Assembly: GCA_965116155.1 (NCBI GenBank)
Contig: OZ220488.1
Coordinates: 558,001-622,000, forward strand
Source: G965116155 sp965116155
Lineage (GTDB): Bacteria; Bdellovibrionota; Bdellovibrionia; Bdellovibrionales; UBA1609
Length of the DNA: 64,000 bases
Direction of reading: 5' to 3'
The position numbers and the translations under genes were made by a program. This document shows positions 9,383 through 17,574 of the stretch, piece by piece (position 1 is the stretch's first letter; every line of letters begins with the position of its first letter). The notes beneath the pieces were generated by a model. That model did not search any database. It was not told where the DNA came from and saw nothing but the letters and a program-made list of their open reading frames with translations.

Positions 9383-10222
9383 GTGAAGGCATTGGGCTTT
9401 GTTTGGATTTTTGTGATGAGCTTTTTGCTAGGGGCGGTTTCTTTTGCTACTCAAAAAGACCTTGCACCCATAGGCGCGCAAGCAAAAAAGCAAGCCCAAA
9501 AAGCATGGCGCAGCAACCCAAAAGCAAGGGCGGTGTTTGTATCTGTGCAGAACATGAAAAACATCTACCAAAAACGCACAACAGATCAACTTATACGCTA
9601 TTCTAATTGGGCAAAAGATGATCTGGCCTTAGGGTTTTTGCAAGCCTTTTCCAAGCGCGGCGGCGAGGGCGGCGTGGAATTTATGGTGTCCCATTTAGTA
9701 CGTTCCTATACGGATTACATAAAAACGCCTGACACACCTAGATCTAAAGCCTTTTATGCCAAGCTAACCAGCCTGTCTGATCAATCGTACCAGGGGTTTT
9801 CAAAGTTTTTGTTTCTATCGGGCGATGTTTGCGCTTCAAGAAACCTTAATGCTGCTATTAATTTTTTCACCCAAATGGAAAACAACGTGGCTTTGTTTTT
9901 TTTCTTAGATATTTTGCAACTTTTTGTTAACTCTCTAAACACGGATCCGCATAATTTTTATGTTAGAGTCAAAACCCACGCCCATCAGGCAGAAACCCGA
10001 TGGGCCTTAAATGATAAAAACGACAATTTCTATGACGCCAAAACATGTGAAAAGCGCATGGACAAACTAGCAGAGCCACTTTTATGCTCACAGTATGCCG
10101 CTATTGAGGGCCTCACGCCTAAATCTAGAACGCGCGACAGCAATATTAGGACAGCCCGCTCCCTGTGTGAAGAAATCTTCCCTGACAACCGCACTGACCT
10201 TCTCTTAAAAATCTGGACTTGA
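9383..10222 (+). CDS. Secreted helical protein, unknown function
   Basis: A 279-residue product starting at GTG 9383, chosen because AGGAGG lies 6 bases upstream and because it gives a clean signal peptide (residues 1-18, ending VSFA). The mature protein is mostly helical, with four cysteines. No family is recognised. Longer in-frame starts exist upstream but lack a ribosome site. The IS3 element lies just downstream. Confidence 0.6.
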   Translation: MKALGFVWIFVMSFLLGAVSFATQKDLAPIGAQAKKQAQKAWRSNPKARAVFVSVQNMKNIYQKRTTDQLIRYSNWAKDDLALGFLQAFSKRGGEGGVEFMVSHLVRSYTDYIKTPDTPRSKAFYAKLTSLSDQSYQGFSKFLFLSGDVCASRNLNAAINFFTQMENNVALFFFLDILQLFVNSLNTDPHNFYVRVKTHAHQAETRWALNDKNDNFYDAKTCEKRMDKLAEPLLCSQYAAIEGLTPKSRTRDSNIRTARSLCEEIFPDNRTDLLLKIWT

Positions 10223-10256
10223 TAATGTTAGTGGGTTCGTATTTTAGGAGGGATGT

Positions 10257-10526
10257 ATGGCAAGAGGCAGAAAGTTTAGTGATGGTCAGATTATATGTGC
10301 CTTGAAGCAATTGGAGAACGGGATTTCGGGCAAAGATCTATGCAGGAGGCTTGAGGTTACAGAGACTACATTGTATCGCTGGAAAAAGCTTTATTCTGGT
10401 ATGGATGTGAGTGAAATAAAAGAGCTAAGGAGTTTGAGGGATGAGAATTCAAGGTTGAAGAAAATTGTTGCTAATCTGACTTTAGACAAGCAGATGCTGC
10501 AGGATGTTCTTGAAAAAAAGTTCTAA
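10257..10526 (+). CDS. IS3-family transposase OrfA
   Basis: An 89-residue protein with an N-terminal helix-turn-helix of the HTH_Tnp_1 type (residues ~5-45, including CRRLEVTETTLYRWKK) and a C-terminal leucine-zipper-like coiled coil (~50-85). It recognises the IS ends. AGGAGG lies six bases upstream of the ATG. At 10514-10520 the sequence A-AAA-AAG forms a canonical -1 ribosomal frameshift site just before the stop. Confidence 0.88.
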   Translation: MARGRKFSDGQIICALKQLENGISGKDLCRRLEVTETTLYRWKKLYSGMDVSEIKELRSLRDENSRLKKIVANLTLDKQMLQDVLEKKF

Positions 10527-11398
10527 GACCTTGCATTCGTACCAATGCGGCTAAAGTTTTAATATCTAGGTATAAAGTTTCAGTCAAAAGGGTTTGCAAG
10601 GTCTTAGGGCTCAACAGGGCGTCTTTTTATTATAAGAAGAGGCATAGGCAGAGGTCTAAAAGGGAAGTGATTATGAAGCGTCTTATAGAGCTTTCTGGGG
10701 ATCGGCCGAGATTTGGCTATGAGCGTTTGCACGTGCTTTTAATGCGAGAGGGAGTGAAGGTGGCTAGGAATACTCTTTATCGTTACTATGTTTCGGCAGG
10801 GCTTCAGCTTCGTAGAAAGAACAAAAAGAAAAGGGCGAAGCATATACGGCATACTCTGCCACTTGCGGAGCGTCCTCATCAGGTTTGGGCAATGGACTTT
10901 ATGCAAGACAGGCTTCGCGATGGAAAGAAAATTCGTATACTGAATGTATTGGATATTTTTTCGAGAAAATGCATAGGTTCTTTTGTTGACTACGCAATTG
11001 ATTCAAGGAAGCTGGTGGGTTTTTTAAATTCCAAGAGGCGCTATTATCCTGTGCCTGAGTTTATACGGGTGGATAATGGGACAGAGTTTACAAGTAAAAA
11101 CTTTGATCAATGGGCCTTTGAGAATAAGGTTGAGCTCAGTTATATTGAGCCAGGAAAGCCGAGTCAAAATGGATTTATAGAGAGTTTTAATGGAAAAATG
11201 CGAGACGAGTGCCTTAGGGGAAATTGCTTTTCAAGCTTGGATGATGCTAGATCTATTGTGGAAACGTGGAGAAAAGACTATAACAAATGTAGGCCGCACT
11301 CATCGCTCGGTAACTCTACCCCAGAAGCCTTTATTAACAGCTTTCTAGGGAAAAACAGAGCCAGAGTAAGGCCAAAACTAACTCTGAAATCTGTCTAA
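10520..11398 (+). CDS. IS3-family transposase OrfB (made by -1 frameshift)
   Basis: The DDE recombinase half, open in the -1 frame from the slip site at 10514-10520 to 11398 (about 292 codons). An internal ATG at 10667 would give only 243 residues and cut into the HTH_21 region. Catalytic acidic residues appear in order: Asp in WAMDFMQD, Asp in RVDNGTEF, and Glu in SQNGFIESFNGKMRDE. The last motif is characteristic of the IS407/IS51-like branch. The active transposase would be the OrfAB fusion. Confidence 0.85.
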   Translation, partial: VLRPCIRTNAAKVLISRYKVSVKRVCKVLGLNRASFYYKKRHRQRSKREVIMKRLIELSGDRPRFGYERLHVLLMREGVKVARNTLYRYYVSAGLQLRRKNKKKRAKHIRHTLPLAERPHQVWAMDFMQDRLRDGKKIRILNVLDIFSRKCIGSFVDYAIDSRKLVGFLNSKRRYYPVPEFIRVDNGTEFTSKNFDQWAFENKVELSYIEPGKPSQNGFIESFNGKMRDECLRGNCFSSLDDARSIVETWRKDYNKCRPHSSLGNSTPEAFINSFLGKNRARVRPKLTLKSV

Positions 11399-11424
11399 AC
11401 TTTAAGGAAGGGTCACACCTAAAG

Positions 11425-11615
11425 TGCGTAAGCATAAAAGTGTCCCCAAAATCTGGGGGAGTCCAAGCCCTTGTACACTGGCATATATTCTGTGGGCGAT
11501 TCTGGGGCGCCTTGCTTGACCCGCAAACGCATGGTGATGCAAGGAGTTTAGGCAGCCGCACTCCGTCATGGAGCGTAGATGCGCACCGGCCCGAGCCCAC
11601 AGAATATATGCCAGT
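11425..11615. repeat. Class V palindrome V1 beside tRNA-Pro
   Basis: A GCGTAAGCATAAAAGTG box at about 11425-11442 is followed by a palindrome at 11477-11615 with arms ACTGGCATATATTCTGTGGG and its complement. A related palindrome (V2, 17920-18055) has arms ACTGGCATATACTCCGCG: the terminal bases match while the inner arm differs on both sides, so pairing is kept. V1 ends six bases before the encoded CCA of tRNA-Pro. Confidence 0.75.
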
Positions 11616-11621
11616 TATGTG

Positions 11622-11698
11622 TGGTCGGGAAGACAGGATTCGAACCTGCGACCCTCTGCTCCCAAAGCAGATGCGCTACCGGACTGCGCTACTTCCCG
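11622..11698 (-). tRNA. tRNA-Pro (anticodon TGG)
   Basis: A cloverleaf is readable on the minus strand: acceptor CGGGAAG with CTTCCCG, anticodon loop TTTGGGA giving anticodon TGG, T-loop GGTTCGAATCC, discriminator A and an encoded CCA (11622-11624). Palindrome V1 lies just past its 3' end. Confidence 0.95.
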
Positions 11699-11753
11699 CA
11701 TCAAAAAACACCTACAAGCACTCCTTACTGGTTGTACACAATTTTATGCGCAG

Positions 11754-11779
11754 AAGCCAAAGGCCTTATTGGCTTTTTT
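11754..11779 (+). terminator. Possible intrinsic terminator
   Basis: AAGCCAA, an 8-base loop, then TTGGCTT running into a T-tract. There is no obvious plus-strand gene to terminate except distant read-through from the IS. Confidence 0.4.
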
Positions 11780-11796
11780 GTTACTTAACGCTCCTC

Positions 11797-11826
11797 GAGT
11801 AACGTTTTTTTAATAAAACGTTACTC
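11797..11826. repeat. Small perfect hairpin
   Basis: GAGTAACGTTTT and AAAACGTTACTC form a 12-bp stem with a 6-base loop. It is symmetrical with A/T at the loop side, so it could be a protein-binding palindrome rather than a terminator. Confidence 0.4.
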
Positions 11827-12222
11827 AATTCGCTAAAATGCCAATATAATATAATGGGTTTTATGAAGAGATCCACTCGCGCGGGCAGGTGGAAACATGG
11901 AAAGCTGCCCTCCTATATGAAGTTTGTAAAAGAAATCCACAAATGCCTCATGATTAAAGCAGGCGGCGGCCGCCACAGACAGGCAACGAGCGGCACAAGG
12001 TGTTTTACTACACAAACTACTTAAAACTCCTCTCATAACAAGCACAAGCTTAGAGCAATTAACCATGAGGCAGCGCTCTAAAACTGCGCCATATCCATAT
12101 GAAAAGTCTTGCTTATAGGAGCCAAACGGAGTATTGGGAGCCTTAGCGATTGGCGATGCGGCAGGCAGATGGAGCAATGAGCAAATGAGCAAGCACAAGC
12201 AATAGAGCAAGAGCAGCCAAAA

Positions 12223-13704
12223 ATGTACAAATATAGCGAATATAGCGATAGCCACCTGGGCTTGCACTTTATAAAAATACTTGCCCGTCTGGTTGCCTGC
12301 ATGGCCTTATGTGTCAGCACGCAGGCTTTAGCTGGCACCGATACAGCCGCTGAAGCTGCAAATAGCAGTGCTGCGGCAGTCAGTGACTCAAAAGCATGCC
12401 AGGGGCTTCTTGAAAAAATTGGTGTGGGTGAAGCTAATCCAGATCCAGATACTAACAGCTCAGGGGCGAGCATTAGCCCCGATATTGCTAAGGCTGCCAA
12501 AAGTTTTAAGGCTTATTTTGACGCCGTTAAGGGTCGGCTCTTTGAAAGAAACGACCTAGTCGACCTAGTTTCTATAGCGCTGCTTGCTAAAGAGCATGTG
12601 CTCATTATGGGACCACCTGGCAACGCAAAATCCTTGCTGGCTGATGAGATCTTAGGCAACATAACGGATGCTGAAGGCAAAAGCTCTTACTACCGCATAC
12701 AAATGACCCCTGAAACCACGATGTCTGAAACCCATGGGCCCATTAACCCTAAAGAAATCCTAGAAAGCGGCAAAATAGACCGCCAGTACTCAGAGGGCAT
12801 TTTAGCTAAACGCAACGCCTTTATTGACGAAATATTTGACGGCCGTGCCAATGCCTTAAGAAACATCTTAGGCGTGCTTGCCGAAAGGCAACATGCCCAA
12901 GGCGGGCACATCGAACCCGGCAAAACGGAAACCGTTATTGCTGCAACCAACAAATACATCGATGCCGTATACGAAAAAGCAGGCGACGACAGCCCCAGGG
13001 CCGTGCTAGATCGCTTTGCACTTAATGTGTATGTGCCAGGGGAATTTGAATTTGCAAAGAGCTACAAAGACCTTATTAGATCCGCAGCATTAGACAAAGC
13101 CGAGCTGCCGGCATTTACCTTTGATGAGCTGGGCGCATTGCGAGGGCTCGTGCAGCAGGTGGAGATTCCGGACCCCGTAGCCGAGATGCTGGCAGATATT
13201 TCTTTTAAAATAAAGTCCGAATCGGAGTCTATGGAAGCCGCGGCAATTAAAGATCACAAAAAGAAACTCAAAAACGGATTTGATGATGTAATGCCTCCCT
13301 ATAGATCGACCAAGTACCACTCCCCTAGAACTTTATACAAAGCCGCATCCATTCTTAAAGCTATGGTGGTGTACAAATATGCTATAAGCGCAGGGGCGCG
13401 ACCTTTGGTAGCTAGCTTAAGTGACCTTAAAGAATTACGGGCCTTTTTTACGCTTAATGGGCCGGATAGCGCTTTTGTTGAAGACTTACTCGACAGAGCC
13501 TCAAGCCCCTACGAGCGCAGCCAGTTAAGCGCTATTCTTACCGAGCGAGAGATGTTTGATACCGTCTATGCCGGGCTTTATGGCGAGATCGACTCTGTAA
13601 TATACAAGCACACGCTGGCAAACACAGACTTGATAGAAATGGACTTTAACGAGCTTGATCAAAAATCCGAAGCCGAAGCCGAAGCAGGTAAAAAAAAAAA
13701 TTAA
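12223..13704 (+). CDS. MoxR-type AAA+ ATPase with an export signal
   Basis: A 493-residue MoxR/RavA-like AAA+ protein: Walker A GPPGNAKS (130-137), Walker B AFIDEI (199-204), sensor-1 ATN (~241), arginine-finger region LDRF (~262-265) and a lid domain with SPRTLYKAA (~365). MoxR ATPases normally work in the cytosol with VWA proteins as maturation chaperones. Here residues ~15-38 form a Sec-type signal with an Ala-X-Ala end (TQALAG), and the VWA partner downstream has one too. A CQGLL motif (59-63) recurs as CQSLL in the partner. The frame ends in an A11 tract (13690-13700); one extra A or a -1 shift would fuse the coiled-coil frame that follows. No strong ribosome site precedes the ATG, so the start is uncertain. 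Confidence 0.82.
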   Translation: MYKYSEYSDSHLGLHFIKILARLVACMALCVSTQALAGTDTAAEAANSSAAAVSDSKACQGLLEKIGVGEANPDPDTNSSGASISPDIAKAAKSFKAYFDAVKGRLFERNDLVDLVSIALLAKEHVLIMGPPGNAKSLLADEILGNITDAEGKSSYYRIQMTPETTMSETHGPINPKEILESGKIDRQYSEGILAKRNAFIDEIFDGRANALRNILGVLAERQHAQGGHIEPGKTETVIAATNKYIDAVYEKAGDDSPRAVLDRFALNVYVPGEFEFAKSYKDLIRSAALDKAELPAFTFDELGALRGLVQQVEIPDPVAEMLADISFKIKSESESMEAAAIKDHKKKLKNGFDDVMPPYRSTKYHSPRTLYKAASILKAMVVYKYAISAGARPLVASLSDLKELRAFFTLNGPDSAFVEDLLDRASSPYERSQLSAILTEREMFDTVYAGLYGEIDSVIYKHTLANTDLIEMDFNELDQKSEAEAEAGKKKN

Positions 13705-14150
13705 ATGAGATAGCGCAAGCTCTGGCTGAGATTAAACTTCAACTTGAAGGTGCAAAAGACAGAAAACAGGCCCAAGAGGGCGGCGCCGAGCTTATTGGGT
13801 TAGGTGTTGTTTATGATGTTTTAGATAAAAATCTAAAAAAATATTTTTCTAAAACACAATATGAGACTACGCATAGTGAAATAGAGGCTGCTGTTTCAAA
13901 AATTACTACAGAGATCAAGGAAGAAAAAGATAAAGCACTGGCCAACTTATCAGCTCTTAAGCAAGAGCGAACAGATCTTCTTAAGAGGATAGAAACCTAT
14001 CAAAATAAAAAATCCACTCTGCTAGCAGATCTGGCAATTAAAGACAAAAACAAAGTGGTAAAAATAACCACTAAAATTCAAACCGCAGAGCAGCGCTTAA
14101 CAGAAGTAGAGGCTGAAATTGCAGCCCTGGATGTGGTTTTGCACCCTTAA
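13692..14150 (+). CDS. Coiled-coil extension reached through the A11 tract
   Basis: An open frame of about 152 codons with no early start codon, in the -1 frame relative to the AAA+ gene. Its translation is rich in Lys, Glu and Leu with heptads (IEAAVSKITTEIKEEKDKAL), hence a long coiled coil, and it looks like real protein. It joins the AAA+ frame across 11 consecutive A residues (13690-13700): with 12 As, GGT is followed by four AAA codons and then TTA AAT GAG. Either transcriptional slippage or frameshifting makes an AAA-coiled-coil fusion of about 645 residues in some molecules, or this is a frameshift mutation or assembly error. It ends 7 bases before the VWA start. Confidence 0.65.
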   Translation, partial: KKKLNEIAQALAEIKLQLEGAKDRKQAQEGGAELIGLGVVYDVLDKNLKKYFSKTQYETTHSEIEAAVSKITTEIKEEKDKALANLSALKQERTDLLKRIETYQNKKSTLLADLAIKDKNKVVKITTKIQTAEQRLTEVEAEIAALDVVLHP

Positions 14151-14157
14151 AAAGTTA

Positions 14158-17100
14158 ATGAAGGTGAAGTCAAAACTCTTAATATTAGCAGCTTTTGTAT
14201 TTGCTTCGATGAATGCATTTGCTGATGAAAAAGGCAGCCGCCCCAATGAGGCTAAAGATGATGCCGAGCCTTGCCAAAGCCTGCTTAGCCAAAGCCTGCT
14301 TAGTAGTTCAGGTGGCTCTAAAACTTTAGAGTCCTATAATGATCTGCCAGATTTTCATCTGGATCTTAGTGATATACAAAAAAGCGTTGCAGAGTTGATA
14401 GAAGAGGTGGGTCATCTATCAGGCGATTATAAAAATTTAAAAACTTTAGAGTCCGCAAGGCCTACAAATTTAGCCGAACTAAAAGCCTTGCAATCAAAGG
14501 TAGAGGGTTTAAAAGAAAAAATCCAACAAGACGCTGTAAGAGCCATCAATGAGCTGCACCCCGAGCTGCCGCCCGAAAGAAAAACCCTTGAGGGGTATAG
14601 GATATTAAACAAACGTATCACTACCCTATCTGATAGATATGCCGCTCGCTTAAAAGAGGCCAAGAGCCTGCCAAATAAAACGCAACCAGATGAAACGCAA
14701 CCAGGTGAAGAGCAACCAAGTGACCCTAACGATAACTCTGTAAACCAAGAATCCCCCGGCCAAGAGGGCTCGAGCCAAGAAAGCTCCCAACCATCGTCTC
14801 AAAAGGATTCAAGCACACAGCCACAAACACAAAATACAGACGACCAAAACACGCAGCACAGCAAATGCCAGGCCAATGATTGCAAAAGCGAGAACAGCGA
14901 TCAGGCAGGCAAACAAACAGGTAAAACGGATGCGAGCCAAAACGCCACGAATAAAACTTCTAACGAGCTGTATCAGTCTTTAAAAAACCGAATGCCTGAG
15001 CTTTTAAAAAATAAACACCTAGGGCTCTCTCAAACGGATACGGGCCCATTAAAACATACCAAAACTCCACCACAGGCAAAGCAGCCTTCTGACAATGAAG
15101 GCCCCATGCAAAAAGCCAAACAAAAAACCAGACAAAAAGAAGGCACGGAACAAAAAGGCCACAGTAGCCAAAACCAGGACGGAGAACCCAGCCCAGGACA
15201 ACCTAACCAAGCACAGCAATCCAGCCAAGCACAATCTAGCGACGGAGAATCCAGCTCAGGACAACCTAACCAAGCACAGCAATCCAGCCAAGCACAATCC
15301 AGCGACGGAGAATCCAGCTCAGGACAACCTGACCAAGTACAGCAATCTAGCCAAGTACAATCTAGCGACGGAGAATCCAGCTCAGGACAACCTAACCAAG
15401 CACAGCAATCTAGCCAAGCACAAAAAAGTAGCGCCAAAAATACTAAAGCCCCATCTAGTGAGCAAAAAGGAGGCCGCCAAGCAGGCGACGGACACCTTGG
15501 TCAGGATCTTAGTGAGGCTTTGAGGAAAACTTTAGCAAAAAGGGCAGCAACCTCAAGTAAAGACAGCCCCTTGTCGTACGGCAACAATAACGATGCAGAT
15601 TTAAAAGAAAAAAATTATTCCAAGCTAAACTTAGAGCCTTTAAACAATAAACACACCACCACACCAAAAAAATCTTGGAAAGAGCTGCAGAGAAACCAAA
15701 AGTCATTCAAAAAAACCACCCCGCGGCCTAAAAGAACGAATCTTAGAAATCTAAATCAAGAGCAACAGGCTCAGATGGTGAAGCTTTTTATAGAGCAGGC
15801 CTGGGCGCACACCCTTGATAATTATGCTAATTCTGCACGTTACAAAAAATCTTTGACTCATTTTATGTCTTTAGCGAATGCACTGTTTGTTCAGTTTCCG
15901 GCCATGCACTTGCTACAGCAATACGCTCAAAAAGCAGCTGAGTATATTGAAGAACTCTCCGTACTTTCGGTGGAATATGATAACCTAGAAGACTTAGGGC
16001 TTTCTGTCATTAGAACCGGCACGTATCAAGAAGCTGGAATTTTAAGGAAGCTAACCTATATTGAAATAGTACTCACACAGCTAGAAAGTGTACGCAACCT
16101 TGAACTCGCAGAGCAAAGAACACTCGATTTGGTAAGAAAAATTCTGGCGCATTTATCACTAGATGCCGACCCTACAGATAAAGAGCTCGGAGAGGCGTTT
16201 TATAACCTGATGCAAGGGCCACTGTCCCGAGCTGCACTGGAGCGCGATTTCGTCCCTAGAAACCCCAGAGAGTCATTGGATTGGAGCCAGTTAGCAGAAT
16301 CCATCCGCGCAGGTAAGCTCAACGACCTTGTGCTGTTTAGCAGAATGGCACCATTTGCTGATATTTTAATAAACGAGATTTTTAAACCCAATTATCAGCC
16401 TCAGCCTATAGGTGATAACGAGCCTATAAATGAGTACGACTCTGTCATTGATGGCGCATACGATTTTGAAGAGCTGCCAGATGTTATAAAAGAAGGCTTC
16501 CCGGCTAAGATTGAAATTTTAAGAATGCTTGCTGGGGACTCCTTAAAAAACGCTTATAAAGCCCCTGTTGATGTAAGCACCCCTAAAAAACCACTATCCC
16601 ATAAGGTTACTATTGTCCTGTTTGACATCAGTGGCTCTATGCAGGGACCAAGCGAAGTGGCACGCAATGCTATTTTGGCCAGCTTTGTTGACAAAAGCCA
16701 ATTAGAAGTTATCCGCGAAGAAGGCACCCATACACTTTATATGATTCCATTTGACGACTCTCCTCACCAGGCTGAAAGGTTGGGAGATTTGGGTCAGGCT
16801 GGAGCATATTTTGATCGAGTTCGAAGTCAACCAATAGGATCTGGTGGCGGAACCAGCATTAGTGATGCTATGATCAAGGCATTTGAGTTGATCGCAGAGC
16901 ACCAAGAAAGTGGCGGCGAGCTCGAGCGAGGCAATGTTTTATTGATAACCGACGGCTGCGATTCGATATGCTTTTCTAGCATTCAAGAGGCTCGCAACAA
17001 AATAGACCCCGAGATAGACATTGCGCTAAATGCCGTCACCATTACGGAGTGGAATGAAGATATTAGCAGAATGGTTGAGCGCTACACCATAAGCGCCGAA

Positions 17101-17574
17101 GGCAAAATAGGAAAAGCCTCGCACCAGCATATTCCATCTGAAGACCTTGAAAGGTATCTGAATGTACAGCTTTATGTAAATGCGCTCCAAAAGTATGCAA
17201 ATACTTTTAACGAAGCCAAAACACGCTCTTTGCCTAATAAATTTATGGTATCTTTTAAGGATGCTCTTATACGGGTTAAAACGGAGCAAGAGCGCAGCGC
17301 ACAAAGATCCTCAAGCACTACAAGAGGTTTAATCAAAAAACTTACATTACCAGTATTTTCTGCACCAAAAAAATACCTGCACCCAGAGGTAATATTATTT
17401 AATCGCTTTGCCATGAGCGCCATAACAGATTCATGGTCAGAAAATAAAAAAGCAGCAGCTTTTAGCAGTTTTGTTGATATCTTAGTGGACGTTTATGCGG
17501 CTGATAGTGACCTTATTCTATCATCCATCACGCCAGACGACAGGGCCCGCATAATTAAATATATAACAGACTAG
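14158..17574 (+). CDS. Exported VWA-domain protein, MoxR partner
   Basis: About 1138 residues. A signal peptide (1-22, ending NAFA) is followed by CQSLL, a helical region, a long Gln/Ser/Asp-rich disordered segment (~175-470) with 21-residue tandem repeats, a helical domain (~540-780) and a von Willebrand A domain (~815-990). The metal site (MIDAS) is complete: DISGS at 823-827, Thr in GGGTSIS, and Asp in LLITDG. The pairing with a MoxR ATPase recalls RavA-ViaA and CoxD-CoxE, but an exported pair would be unusual. ATG 14158 is chosen over 14119 because it places the signal peptide first. The stop codon TAG lies inside GACTAG, the first bases of hairpin Z1. Confidence 0.82.
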   Translation: MKVKSKLLILAAFVFASMNAFADEKGSRPNEAKDDAEPCQSLLSQSLLSSSGGSKTLESYNDLPDFHLDLSDIQKSVAELIEEVGHLSGDYKNLKTLESARPTNLAELKALQSKVEGLKEKIQQDAVRAINELHPELPPERKTLEGYRILNKRITTLSDRYAARLKEAKSLPNKTQPDETQPGEEQPSDPNDNSVNQESPGQEGSSQESSQPSSQKDSSTQPQTQNTDDQNTQHSKCQANDCKSENSDQAGKQTGKTDASQNATNKTSNELYQSLKNRMPELLKNKHLGLSQTDTGPLKHTKTPPQAKQPSDNEGPMQKAKQKTRQKEGTEQKGHSSQNQDGEPSPGQPNQAQQSSQAQSSDGESSSGQPNQAQQSSQAQSSDGESSSGQPDQVQQSSQVQSSDGESSSGQPNQAQQSSQAQKSSAKNTKAPSSEQKGGRQAGDGHLGQDLSEALRKTLAKRAATSSKDSPLSYGNNNDADLKEKNYSKLNLEPLNNKHTTTPKKSWKELQRNQKSFKKTTPRPKRTNLRNLNQEQQAQMVKLFIEQAWAHTLDNYANSARYKKSLTHFMSLANALFVQFPAMHLLQQYAQKAAEYIEELSVLSVEYDNLEDLGLSVIRTGTYQEAGILRKLTYIEIVLTQLESVRNLELAEQRTLDLVRKILAHLSLDADPTDKELGEAFYNLMQGPLSRAALERDFVPRNPRESLDWSQLAESIRAGKLNDLVLFSRMAPFADILINEIFKPNYQPQPIGDNEPINEYDSVIDGAYDFEELPDVIKEGFPAKIEILRMLAGDSLKNAYKAPVDVSTPKKPLSHKVTIVLFDISGSMQGPSEVARNAILASFVDKSQLEVIREEGTHTLYMIPFDDSPHQAERLGDLGQAGAYFDRVRSQPIGSGGGTSISDAMIKAFELIAEHQESGGELERGNVLLITDGCDSICFSSIQEARNKIDPEIDIALNAVTITEWNEDISRMVERYTISAEGKIGKASHQHIPSEDLERYLNVQLYVNALQKYANTFNEAKTRSLPNKFMVSFKDALIRVKTEQERSAQRSSSTTRGLIKKLTLPVFSAPKKYLHPEVILFNRFAMSAITDSWSENKKAAAFSSFVDILVDVYAADSDLILSSITPDDRARIIKYITD
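15178..15423 (+). repeat. Tandem 63-bp repeat inside the VWA gene
   Basis: About four units of 21 codons (SSDGESSSGQPNQAQQSSQ plus two residues) in frame. The third unit carries Asp and Val changes. A length that is a multiple of three means copy-number change would alter linker length without breaking the protein. Confidence 0.9.

Larger units (their letters stand above)
10257..11398 (+). mobile_element. IS3-family insertion sequence (IS407-like transposase)
   Basis: Two overlapping frames encode a helix-turn-helix OrfA and a DDE integrase OrfB, with an A7G slippery site between them, the standard IS3 layout. Both frames are intact, so it may be active. I could not find convincing terminal inverted repeats in the flanks (10223-10256 and 11399-11425), so the ends are not assigned and only the coding span is given. 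About 27 bases after orfB lies a GCGTAAGCATAAAAGTG box of the palindromic superfamily. Confidence 0.85.
11699..12222. other. Intergenic region, 524 bp
   Basis: Between tRNA-Pro and the AAA+ gene. It holds two small hairpins listed separately and presumably the promoters of both neighbours. Open frames here (for example minus-strand 11833-12267) have no ribosome site or family signal. Confidence 0.4.

Noticed and set aside
10257..11398. IS3 transposase as the mover of the palindromes
   Set aside because: The 3-bp duplication fits IS3 chemistry, but U ends (TTATCCAGC, GCTTACGC) are not TG...CA inverted repeats and I could not match them to the IS flanks.
11833..12267. A minus-strand hydrophobic protein upstream of the AAA+ gene
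   Set aside because: Overlaps the start of the AAA+ gene, has no ribosome site and low-complexity Cys/Leu content.
15095..15523. A second protein in the repeat region of the VWA gene
   Set aside because: Open in an alternative frame only because of the periodic 63-bp repeats; no start signal.
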